A stretch of DNA of 11,664 bases, from positions 1 to 11,664 of the forward strand of contig CANQWZ010000041.1 in the NCBI GenBank assembly GCA_947627685.1. The letters are read 5' to 3'. The stretch comes from an uncultured Bacilli bacterium. GTDB lineage: Bacteria > Bacillota_I > Bacilli_A > ML615J-28 > CAG-313. The position numbers were made by a program, and so were the translations under genes. Below, one piece after another: positions 4,811 through 11,664 of this stretch. The notes under the pieces were generated by a model. The model did no database searches, was not told where the DNA came from, and saw only the letters and a list, made by a program, of their open reading frames with translations. The first letter of the stretch is position 1. Every line of letters begins with the position of its first letter.

Positions 4811-7201
4811 ATGATAGTATCATATAATTGGTTAAAAGAACTAGTAAAATTAAACGTACCAGCTGAAAAACTAGCTGAAGAAATGTCACTTTATAGTGTT
4901 GAGGTAGAGTCTTTTAAAAAATTAATTAGTGCTACTAATTTAGTTGTTGGTTATATTAAAGATATCAAAGAACATGAAAATTCTGATCATTTACATGTAT
5001 GTCAAGTTAATTTTGGTGGTTATGATTTACAAATTGTTTGTGGTGCACCTAATGTCGCAAAGGGCCAAAAAGTTATCGTCGCTATGCCTGGTGCTACTTT
5101 ACCTGGGGGAACAATTAAAAAATCAGTCATTAGGGGCGTTGAATCAAATGGTATGATTTGTTCTTTACAAGAACTAGGTTTAGAAGCCAAATATGTACCC
5201 CTTAAATTTGCTAATGGCATATATGTATTAGGTGATGATGCCAAAGTTGGTAGTAATGCTTTAGAATATTTATGCCTAGATGATTATGTTATAGAACTTG
5301 GTCTTACTCCTAATCGTATGGATTTGCTTTCCATGAAAGGAGTCGCAAATGATATTAAAGCTATGTATAATAGCGAGTTAATTGATCTTGATTATACCTT
5401 GCATGAAGTCGCTAAAAAAACTAGTGATGAAATTGATGTTGAACTAGCAACAAGAAATTGTTATTCCTATTACGCAAGAGTTGTAGAAGATGTGACAATT
5501 AAAGAATCACCAATGTTTATTAAAGCAAGACTTATTGCCAGTGGTATTAGACCAATAAATAATGTTGTCGATATTACTAACTATATTCTAATGTTATTTG
5601 GTCAGCCTCTACATTCATTTGATAAAGATAAACTTGGCCATAAAATTGTCGTAAGAAGGGCTGAAGATGGTGAACAAACGATTACACTTGATGATATTAC
5701 AAGAACGCTTAATCATAGTGATATTGTTATTACTGATGGTAAAAAACCGGTTTGTATCGCGGGCGTTATGGGTTCAAGCAACACCGAAGTTAGTGAAAGC
5801 ACTAAAAATATTGTTTTAGAATCAGCCGTTTTTAGACCTTTAAGCATTCGTAAAACATCATCACGTCTAGGTCTTAGAAGTGAAGCTAGCATTCGTTATG
5901 AAAGAGGCGTTGATTTAAATCAATCACTTGATGCCATTAACTATGCTTGTTATTTGCTAGAAAAATATGCGGATGGCAAAGTTTTAAAAGGCTACGTTCA
6001 TAAAGGTATAGAGCACGTAGAAGATAAAGAAATTATTATTAGTGAAGATTATGTTGCATCACGTCTTGGTATCATCATTCCTGAAAGTAAAATAGTTAGC
6101 ATTCTTCAAAGTCTTGGTTTTGGTGTTAGTTTAGATAAACATAACATCATTGTTAAAGTTCCTAATCGTAGACTTGATATAAGCATTAAAGAAGATTTAC
6201 TAGAAGAAATTGCTCGTATTAATGGCTATGATAAATTAGAAGAAACTTTCCCAGTAACAAATACGATAGGTGCTCTTACTGCTATTCAACATGCTAGAAG
6301 ACAAGCCCGTCATACATTATCAACTCTTGGTTTTAATGAAGTTGTTACTTATTCACTTGTTAGTTTAAATAAAGCCAAAATGTTTACTTTAAAAGAAGAT
6401 GAAGAAAATGAAGTAATTGTTTTAAATCACCCAATGAGTGAGGATCATATGGCTTTAAGACAAAGCCTATTACCATCATTAATTGAGGTAGTAAGATATC
6501 ATTTAGCACGTAAAATGACGGATAATATGTTTTATGAAATTGGTAAAAAATATTATCAAGTAAAAGAAGAAACTTATGAAGAAAATCTATTATCAGGAAT
6601 TGTAACGGGTGCTACCTTTAAAACTTTATGGCAAGAACCTACTAAACAAGTTGATTTCTTCATTGTTAAAGGTCTTTTAGATAAGTTATTTAGAACCTTA
6701 AAAATAACGGTAAAATATTTACCATTTTTAGATGTACCAAGTGAACTTCATCCAAGAAGAAGTGCTAAAATCATTTGTAATGATAAAGTTATTGGTTTTG
6801 TTGGTGCCCTTCATCCTAAATTTGCGAAAACGGCTGAAGTAAGTGATAGTTATGTGTTTGAAATATTCCTAGATAAAGTATTACAAGAAGAAATCCCTAC
6901 TACTATTTATAAAGCTATTCCTAAAGTACCAGCTGTAGAACGTGATTTAGCCTTAGTAATAGATGTTAAACAAAACGTAGGTGATATCGTAGAGGCTATT
7001 AAAAAAAGTGATAAAATGATTACTAATGTAGATGTTTTTGATTTATATATGGGTGATAAACTACCTGAAAATAAAAAAAGTGTCGCAATTCGTATAACCT
7101 TATCATCTGATGAAACTTTAACTGAAGATATAATATCTAGTAAAATTAAACGTCTTTTAAAAACTTTAGAATATCGTTTTAATGCAACATTAAGATCATA
7201 A
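4811..7201 (+). CDS. pheT: Phenylalanyl-tRNA synthetase beta subunit
   Basis: A 796-residue beta subunit, full length for bacteria. The start is the ATG at 4811, one base after the pheS stop, with GAGGGAGA (4795-4802) as ribosome site. The order of parts is standard: an N-terminal segment, an EMAP/OB-fold tRNA-binding domain (about 40-150, with NSDHLHVC and CGAPNVAKGQ), the B3/B4 editing domain (about 205-385, with SSRLGLRSEASIRYERGVD), the B5 domain (about 400-475), a catalytic-like core (about 485-680, with NPMSEDHMALRQSLLPSL-like HPMSEDHMALR), and the C-terminal ferredoxin-fold anticodon-binding domain (about 705-796, starting at KVPAVERDLAL). The B3/B4 domain edits Tyr mischarged on tRNA-Phe in this family. 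A terminator begins at its stop codon. Confidence 0.98.
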   Translation: MIVSYNWLKELVKLNVPAEKLAEEMSLYSVEVESFKKLISATNLVVGYIKDIKEHENSDHLHVCQVNFGGYDLQIVCGAPNVAKGQKVIVAMPGATLPGGTIKKSVIRGVESNGMICSLQELGLEAKYVPLKFANGIYVLGDDAKVGSNALEYLCLDDYVIELGLTPNRMDLLSMKGVANDIKAMYNSELIDLDYTLHEVAKKTSDEIDVELATRNCYSYYARVVEDVTIKESPMFIKARLIASGIRPINNVVDITNYILMLFGQPLHSFDKDKLGHKIVVRRAEDGEQTITLDDITRTLNHSDIVITDGKKPVCIAGVMGSSNTEVSESTKNIVLESAVFRPLSIRKTSSRLGLRSEASIRYERGVDLNQSLDAINYACYLLEKYADGKVLKGYVHKGIEHVEDKEIIISEDYVASRLGIIIPESKIVSILQSLGFGVSLDKHNIIVKVPNRRLDISIKEDLLEEIARINGYDKLEETFPVTNTIGALTAIQHARRQARHTLSTLGFNEVVTYSLVSLNKAKMFTLKEDEENEVIVLNHPMSEDHMALRQSLLPSLIEVVRYHLARKMTDNMFYEIGKKYYQVKEETYEENLLSGIVTGATFKTLWQEPTKQVDFFIVKGLLDKLFRTLKITVKYLPFLDVPSELHPRRSAKIICNDKVIGFVGALHPKFAKTAEVSDSYVFEIFLDKVLQEEIPTTIYKAIPKVPAVERDLALVIDVKQNVGDIVEAIKKSDKMITNVDVFDLYMGDKLPENKKSVAIRITLSSDETLTEDIISSKIKRLLKTLEYRFNATLRS

Positions 7202-7238
7202 AATCTTGGGAGGTATCCCCCCCAAGATTTATTTTTTT
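7201..7238 (+). terminator. Intrinsic terminator of the pheST operon
   Basis: AAATCTTGGG (7201-7210) pairs with CCCAAGATTT (7221-7230), with GG/CC inside able to lengthen the stem, followed by ATTTTTTT. The first base of the stem is the last base of the pheT stop codon. Confidence 0.92.
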
Positions 7239-7252
7239 AAATTGCCTATTAA

Positions 7253-7281
7253 TTGCAAAATGCTATTTTCTATAGTATAAT
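7253..7281 (+). promoter_or_regulatory. SigA-type promoter of the five-gene FlaR-like/DUF1538/PII operon
   Basis: TTGCAA (7253-7258), a 17-base spacer, and TATAAT (7276-7281), with the start site expected near 7288. It lies directly after the pheT terminator and uses the same -35 and TAGTATAAT context as the pheST promoter. No operator or riboswitch is visible in the short leader. Confidence 0.72.
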
Positions 7282-7312
7282 CAATTTAATATAGATAATA
7301 TGAAGGTATAAA

Positions 7313-7843
7313 ATGCTAGAAGAAAAAAAATATCAAAGAATTATTATTTTAGGAGCAGGCGGTTCTGGTAAAAGCACTATTGCTAAGATGTTAGCTAAAA
7401 AAACGCAAATACCAGTATATCATTTAGATAAAGAATACTGGCTTCCTAATTGGACTAGGCCAACTGATGATGCCTGGCAAGAAAAATTACAACATCTTTT
7501 AACAAATGAAAGCTGGATAATGGATGGTAATTATATTGATTCCCTACCAAGTCGTCTTGAAAAGGCCGATTTAGTAATTATGCTTGATATTAATATTAAC
7601 ATTTGTAAATGGAGTATTTTTTTTAGAACTTTAAAAAACTATTTTAGTAGTCGTAAAGATTTATGTAGCAAGTGTAGTGATCGTTTTAATAAAAGATATT
7701 TAGCTTTTATTAAATGGGTTAAAGTTTTTAAGAAAGATTATTATCCTAATTTAATTAATATGTGTCTAAAATCTAAAGGCGTTGATATTAAAATCTTTAG
7801 AACGCGTAAAAGTGCTAAAGCATTTATTAATAACATAAAATAA
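7313..7843 (+). CDS. FlaR-like P-loop nucleotide-kinase-fold protein
   Basis: A 176-residue cytoplasmic P-loop NTPase of the adenylate/shikimate-kinase-like group often annotated as topology modulation protein (FlaR). The Walker A motif GAGGSGKST is at 14-22. The family signatures follow: HLDKEYWLPNW (37-47), WIMDGNY (68-74), and the hydrophobic strand with acidic end ADLVIMLD (85-92). The C-terminal part is basic, with an FFRTL/RFNKRYLAFIKW stretch (103-135) where the lid-type residues of kinases lie. No substrate is established for this family, so the kinase activity is an inference. The ATG has GAAGG (7302-7306) as ribosome site, and the gene is first in the operon, 17 bases before the HTH membrane protein gene. 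Its link to the DUF1538/PII genes may be no more than cotranscription. Confidence 0.8.
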   Translation: MLEEKKYQRIIILGAGGSGKSTIAKMLAKKTQIPVYHLDKEYWLPNWTRPTDDAWQEKLQHLLTNESWIMDGNYIDSLPSRLEKADLVIMLDININICKWSIFFRTLKNYFSSRKDLCSKCSDRFNKRYLAFIKWVKVFKKDYYPNLINMCLKSKGVDIKIFRTRKSAKAFINNIK

Positions 7844-7860
7844 AAAAATAGAGGTTAAAA

Positions 7861-9336
7861 ATGAATATTGGTGAAAAAATTAAAAAGCAGCGTGAAGAAA
7901 AAAACTTAAGCATCGAGGATTTAGCAACTCTTACAAGTGATACGGTAGAAAATATTACTAAGTATGAAACAAATGAAATTGAACCTACCCTTGATAAAAA
8001 ATTAGCTATTGCAAATGTGCTTGGTGTTAGTTTAGATGAACTAAGTTATAATATTAATAATGAAGAAGATGCCTTTTCTAATGAGGAAGTCTTACCCATA
8101 TCTAAAATAGCATCATCAACTATTTGTTATAATGTTGAAATTTTTAACAAAATTTTCAAAAAAGACTACGCACGTTACTTTATTCAATCAACTATTTCTT
8201 GGGTTATTTATTTGGCCTTTGCCATATATAGCTTTTTTATTAAGATGCCCATTTTAATGTATGTATGTTTGGCTTTTGCCGCTTTTTCAGTTATTAGATT
8301 ACTAATGACGTTAGTAAAATATCAAAAAGGTAAAAAAGCTTGGCTTAGTGAATATGATCAAAAAAAGTTAATGTATGAATTCTATGATAACTATTTTGAA
8401 GTTCTAGATGAAAATGCGATATGTCTTCATAAAATAAATTACACCGATATTATTAGAGTAGTAGAAAAAGAAGATTTAATTATTTGCATGGTAGCAAAAG
8501 CAGAAAAGTTAATGGTCGTAATAGATAAAAAAACCTTCATTGATACTGATCTTGCAAGTTTAAAACAAATTCTTAAAAGTAATATCAAAGATTATATCGA
8601 TATACCTGAACTTAAAAAAGCTAAACCTTTAGTTACTAAAGGTGAAAAAGCATTCAATATTACTTTATGGGTATTTGTCTATTTGACCTTGTTTGCTATT
8701 TTTATATCTCGTATTATTTTTGGCTTTCTACCTTTAGATAACACTTTAATTAATAAAATGTTAGCTTACATCGTTATATTACCTTTACCCATTATATCAA
8801 TTATTTTAGGAATACTAGCCAAGATTAAACTAGGCAAAATGAGTGGTAAAAATATTGTTATGGGTGCTATCGTTTTATTCTTATGCTTTTTGTTAATAGG
8901 CATGACGGCACTTGAGCACCAAACTTTAAAGAAAAACAACGATGATGTTTTAAAACAAGAAGTTATGGATAATACTTCTATTGCATTACCAGATGCTTAT
9001 TATACCGATTATCTTAATAAAAAAGCATATGAAGTTATTATTAATGATGTTAAATATCAAATTCTTTCTTATCGCATTATGAGTTTTGAGACTAAAAAGG
9101 ATATTGCTAAAGTAGAAGCATCTTTAACAGATAATGATAATTGGCAAACCTTAAGTGATGATAACTTTGTCAAAAATTTGTTAGATGCTACCAATAATAG
9201 TGAAAAAATAACATTAGATATGGCCTATCTTTACGCAAGTTATCAAAGAGTTACAAGTGATGAATTAATAAATGTCATAACGGCTTATTATGATAAAATA
9301 GATAGTTTATTAGTAATTGAATATATTAAAAAGTAA
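7861..9336 (+). CDS. HTH-XRE / YcxB-like multidomain membrane protein
   Basis: A 491-residue protein of mixed architecture. Residues 1-65 are a Cro/C1-type HTH (IGEKIKKQREEKNLSIEDLA ... NVLGVSLDEL), then an acidic linker. Two membrane helices follow (about 108-126 and 130-150), then a cytoplasmic beta-rich segment (about 172-238, with FYDNYFEV, the strand KINYTDIIRVVEKEDLIICM, and VVIDKKTF) that resembles YcxB-like domains. Three more helices follow (about 265-289, 299-320, 331-349). With the HTH inside, five helices place the last 140 residues outside the membrane; that part (DAYYTDYL ... YIKK) I do not recognise. The design suggests a membrane-bound regulator that senses an outside or membrane signal, but the HTH could bind protein instead of DNA. 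GAGGT (7851-7855) precedes the ATG. The next gene begins 15 bases downstream. Confidence 0.75.
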   Translation: MNIGEKIKKQREEKNLSIEDLATLTSDTVENITKYETNEIEPTLDKKLAIANVLGVSLDELSYNINNEEDAFSNEEVLPISKIASSTICYNVEIFNKIFKKDYARYFIQSTISWVIYLAFAIYSFFIKMPILMYVCLAFAAFSVIRLLMTLVKYQKGKKAWLSEYDQKKLMYEFYDNYFEVLDENAICLHKINYTDIIRVVEKEDLIICMVAKAEKLMVVIDKKTFIDTDLASLKQILKSNIKDYIDIPELKKAKPLVTKGEKAFNITLWVFVYLTLFAIFISRIIFGFLPLDNTLINKMLAYIVILPLPIISIILGILAKIKLGKMSGKNIVMGAIVLFLCFLLIGMTALEHQTLKKNNDDVLKQEVMDNTSIALPDAYYTDYLNKKAYEVIINDVKYQILSYRIMSFETKKDIAKVEASLTDNDNWQTLSDDNFVKNLLDATNNSEKITLDMAYLYASYQRVTSDELINVITAYYDKIDSLLVIEYIKK

Positions 9337-9351
9337 AGGAGAAAAAGGAAG

Positions 9352-10896
9352 ATGTGGAAGGCCTTAAGAGATAAAGTTAAAGAATCAGTACTAGCCGTAG
9401 TCCCTATTACAATTATTGTTTTATTACTTTGTTGTATCTTTCCACTACCCCTTTGGACTGTTATATCTTTTATTATAGGAGCTTTTATGCTCATTATCGG
9501 TTTGAGCTTATTTAATTTAGGAGCTGATTCGTCTATGATGCGCCTTGGTGAAGATATTGGACAGTTTATAACCAAGAAGAAAAAACTTTGGCTCCTTATT
9601 TTAGTAAGTGCCTTAATCGGTTTGATTATTACGATTGCGGAACCAGATTTAATTGTTTTAGCTGAGCAGTTATCTAGAACTATTCCCAGTGCGGTTTTAA
9701 TTATTGCTATAGCAGTTGGCGTTGGTATCTTTTTAGCCCTTTCTTTAGTAAGAATCGTTTTGCAAATAAATCTTAACCTAACTTTAATCATTTTATACGG
9801 CATTGTTTTTTTAATTGCTATTTTTGTACCAGAAAAGTTTATTGCTTTATCGTTTGATTCGGGTGGTGTTACAACAGGACCAATGACTGTACCTTTTATT
9901 TTAGCTTTAGGACTTGGGGTTGCGGGAGCAAGAGGATCTAATTCATCCAAAGACGATTCTTTTGGCCTTGTTTCTTTTTGTTCAATTGGCCCCGTTTTAA
10001 TGGTTTTAATTATTGGCCTTTTTATCAAAGATCCTAAAGTTAGCACCGAAAATATAATATCCCTTACTAGTGGTAATGCCTTTGCTAATTTCTTTGGTAA
10101 GCAATTACTTAGCATGATTGGGGAAATTTCTTTAGCTATTTTACCGATTATTCTTTGTGTTGTGGTTTTTGAGTGTTTTCTTATCAAAGATAATAAAAAA
10201 GGTATTATTAAAATTATTATTGGCCTTGTATATACATATTTGGGTTTAATTATTTTTCTAACCGGTGCTCATATTGGCTTTATGCCTGTTGCAAATTTAC
10301 TAGGAAATACCATTGGTTCTAAAAATCTTAGATGGATTTTGATACCACTAGGGATGATTATGGGCTTCTTTGTTGTCATGGCTGAACCTGCTGTTAGTGT
10401 TTTAAATAAACAAGTAGAAGAATTAACAAGTGGATCTATTTCGAAAAGAACAATGTTACTTACGATGGCTATAGGTGTTGCTATATCAATTGGTCTTGCT
10501 ATGTCAAGAGTTGTTTTTAATTATAGTATTTGGTTTATTTTAATACCAGGTTATTTAATTGCCATTGTTTTAATGTTTTTGGTCCCTAAAATCTTTACGG
10601 CCATTGCTTTTGACTCAGGTGGTGTTGCAAGTGGACCCATGACCGCAACTTTCCTTTTACCACTTGCTAGTGGTGCCTGCCTTGCCATATATCAAGGTGA
10701 TGCTACCCAAATGTTGAAAAATGGTTTTGGTGTTGTAGCTCTTGTCGCAATGACACCTTTAATAGTTGTTCAAATCGTTGGCTTAATATATAAAATAAAG
10801 ACAAAGATTATGACCAAACCTACTCTAAATATTAAAGAAGAAATTATTGAATTTACAATCGATTTCCAAGAAATGGAGGAAAAAGCCAGTGAATAG
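9352..10896 (+). CDS. DUF1538 polytopic membrane protein with internal duplication
   Basis: A 514-residue protein with a dozen or more hydrophobic helices and a short polar tail (485-514). It consists of two copies of a DUF1538-type unit offset by about 250 residues. AEPDLIVLAEQL (96-107) matches AEPAVSVLNKQV (344-355). FDSGGVTTGPMTVPF (168-182) matches FDSGGVASGPMTATF (420-434). The opening helices (VVPITIIVLL near 16 and ILPIILCVVV near 263) also correspond. Conserved Glu-Pro and Asp-Ser-Gly-Gly motifs inside membrane regions are typical of ion or small-solute transporters, but no function is established. The GTG start of the first PII gene lies inside its last codons, so translation is coupled. 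The ribosome site AAAGGAG (9336-9342) overlaps the end of the HTH gene. By analogy with AmtB-GlnK, PII control of this protein is the obvious hypothesis. Confidence 0.88.
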   Translation: MWKALRDKVKESVLAVVPITIIVLLLCCIFPLPLWTVISFIIGAFMLIIGLSLFNLGADSSMMRLGEDIGQFITKKKKLWLLILVSALIGLIITIAEPDLIVLAEQLSRTIPSAVLIIAIAVGVGIFLALSLVRIVLQINLNLTLIILYGIVFLIAIFVPEKFIALSFDSGGVTTGPMTVPFILALGLGVAGARGSNSSKDDSFGLVSFCSIGPVLMVLIIGLFIKDPKVSTENIISLTSGNAFANFFGKQLLSMIGEISLAILPIILCVVVFECFLIKDNKKGIIKIIIGLVYTYLGLIIFLTGAHIGFMPVANLLGNTIGSKNLRWILIPLGMIMGFFVVMAEPAVSVLNKQVEELTSGSISKRTMLLTMAIGVAISIGLAMSRVVFNYSIWFILIPGYLIAIVLMFLVPKIFTAIAFDSGGVASGPMTATFLLPLASGACLAIYQGDATQMLKNGFGVVALVAMTPLIVVQIVGLIYKIKTKIMTKPTLNIKEEIIEFTIDFQEMEEKASE

Positions 10897-11275
10897 AGAA
10901 ATTAAAGGTATGCGCTTATTCATTACGATTGTAGATCGTGGCAAGGGATCTAAAGTTGTTGATTTATTTGAAGATACAGGTTGTCATTATCATCAAATCA
11001 TTTATGGCGCTGGTACGGCTCCTAAAGAAATTTATGATTATTTAGGTTTTGGTGTAATTGAAAAAGAAATCGTTTTATCAGTTGCTAATGTTGATATTGC
11101 ACCTTTTATGATTGATGTTTTAAAAACCGAACTTAACTTTGATCAACCTGGACATGGGGTTGCTTGTACAATTCCCCTTGATAGTGTAGCAGGCAAAAGT
11201 GTAATAAACGAAATTATCAAAAACAAAGCCCCTAAAAGCAAAAATATTTTTAGAAGGAAGAAGGAGAAAAAGTAA
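10889..11275 (+). CDS. PII-like signalling protein with basic C-terminal tail
   Basis: A 128-residue protein of the PII (GlnB/GlnK) fold class. I chose the GTG at 10889: GGAGG (10875-10879) lies 9 bases upstream, and the 8-base overlap with the DUF1538 gene is typical of coupling. An ATG at 10910 would remove seven residues. MRLFITIVDRGKGSKVVDLF (8-27) is the first strand and helix. IIYGAGTAPKEIYDYLGFGV (37-56) covers a much shortened T-loop. KEIVLSVANVD (59-69) and PGHGVACTIPLDSVAG (87-102) match the later strands and the phosphate-binding B-loop region. The T-loop lacks the usual uridylylated Tyr context of GlnB. The tail (111-128) is strongly basic (FRRKKEKK) and could touch membrane lipid or the transporter. 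Ligand unknown. Confidence 0.82.
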   Translation: MNREIKGMRLFITIVDRGKGSKVVDLFEDTGCHYHQIIYGAGTAPKEIYDYLGFGVIEKEIVLSVANVDIAPFMIDVLKTELNFDQPGHGVACTIPLDSVAGKSVINEIIKNKAPKSKNIFRRKKEKK

Positions 11276-11580
11276 TGCGTCATCTAATATTAGCTATTTG
11301 TAATAGTGGCAATGCCGATGAAGTAATGGCAACAGCTAAAGAAGCGGGTGCTCGTGGTGGAACAATTATACACGCAAGAGGCTCAGCCCAAAAAGATGCT
11401 GAACATTTCTTAGGCATTACCATTCAACCTGAAAAAGATATCATTATGATCATCGTTGATGATTTTTCCAAAAATCCCATCATGCAAGCTATTTCTAAAA
11501 CGCATGGTATAGGAACTAAATCACATACCGTAACCATTTCGCTTCCTGTTGATGATGTTGTAGGCCTTGATTTAAAATAA
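11275..11580 (+). CDS. Second, shorter PII-like signalling protein
   Basis: A 101-residue PII-family protein, starting at the ATG that shares one base with the previous stop (TAATG), with AAGGAG (11261-11266) as ribosome site. The PII pattern is clearer than in its neighbour: MRHLILAICNSGNADEVM (1-18), GARGGTIIHARGSAQKDAEH (25-44), FLGITIQPEKDIIMIIVDD (45-63), and THGIGTKSHTVTISLPVDDV (76-95). The T-loop is only about ten residues (SAQKDAEHFL), with no Tyr for uridylylation. It can be aligned with the preceding protein over its whole length, but they differ at most positions and this one lacks the basic tail. They may form a mixed trimer or two separate trimers with different ligands. Both follow the DUF1538 gene without a gap. 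Confidence 0.87.
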   Translation: MRHLILAICNSGNADEVMATAKEAGARGGTIIHARGSAQKDAEHFLGITIQPEKDIIMIIVDDFSKNPIMQAISKTHGIGTKSHTVTISLPVDDVVGLDLK

Positions 11581-11587
11581 TATATTA

Positions 11588-11651
11588 TTGTCAATATCTT
11601 TGCATTTTTACAAAATTATTTATAATTATAAGCATAATTATTTTGTTGTTT
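11588..11651 (+). other. AT-rich tail with a weak hairpin
   Basis: The last 84 bases hold no gene. ATAATTAT (11622-11629) and ATAATTAT (11634-11641) can pair around AAGC and are followed by TTTGTTGTTT, a weak A-T-only terminator candidate for the operon. TTGCAT (11600-11605) and TATAAT (11621-11626), 15 bases apart, could instead be a promoter for a gene beyond the window. Confidence 0.25.
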
Positions 11652-11664
11652 AGAACGATAAAAA

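Noticed and set aside
4944..5244. Short open frames on both strands inside the start of pheT
   Set aside because: They lie in the conserved OB-fold part of PheT and show no independent start signals.
9288..10187. A 299-codon open frame on the minus strand across the DUF1538 gene
   Set aside because: It runs opposite a gene with clear duplicated family motifs, its translation is low-complexity (Ile/Lys/Thr/Pro) without domain signs, and no convincing ribosome site precedes it. It is a by-product of the hydrophobic codons on the other strand.
10847..10888. TTG start adding 14 residues to the first PII-like protein
   Set aside because: No ribosome site lies ahead of it, the added residues come from the DUF1538 tail, and the GTG at 10889 has a well-spaced GGAGG.

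Overview
The window comes from an AT-rich, low-GC Gram-positive bacterium of the Bacilli/Erysipelotrichia type. The genes read through with the standard bacterial code: tryptophan is TGG, and TGA never interrupts a reading frame. Eleven of the twelve genes stop with TAA, one with TAG and none with TGA. Strong AGGAGG-like ribosome sites, TATAAT promoters, a T-box leader and a Bacillus-like gene neighbourhood fit this placement. I cannot name a species.

Region 1 (1-2886) is a compacted version of the Bacillus yjbK-yjbM-yjbO neighbourhood. A CYTH-domain phosphohydrolase gene (minus strand) is transcribed divergently from a small (p)ppGpp synthetase gene, followed directly by an RluA-family pseudouridine synthase gene. 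Convergent to these is clpP. The last codons of the pseudouridine synthase gene and clpP lie in one palindrome that also looks like a transcription terminator.

Region 2 (2887-3450) holds a small Asn/Cys/His-rich protein gene resembling CotD-type spore coat proteins, ended by a long hairpin.

Region 3 (3463-7238) is the phenylalanyl-tRNA synthetase operon pheS-pheT. It has its own promoter, a T-box leader with a readable UUC (Phe) specifier, and an intrinsic terminator directly after pheT.

Region 4 (7253-11580) is an apparent five-gene operon, the least ordinary part of the window. In order it encodes a P-loop FlaR-like nucleotide-kinase-fold protein, a membrane protein with a cytoplasmic HTH-XRE domain and a YcxB-like domain, a duplicated DUF1538 polytopic membrane protein, and two different short PII-like proteins. 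The last three genes are tightly coupled (overlaps of 8 and 1 bases). By analogy with GlnK-AmtB, this suggests a membrane transporter or channel controlled by a pair of PII-like sensors. The substrate and the PII ligands are not known from sequence. I see no insertion sequence, CRISPR array, rRNA, tRNA or prophage.
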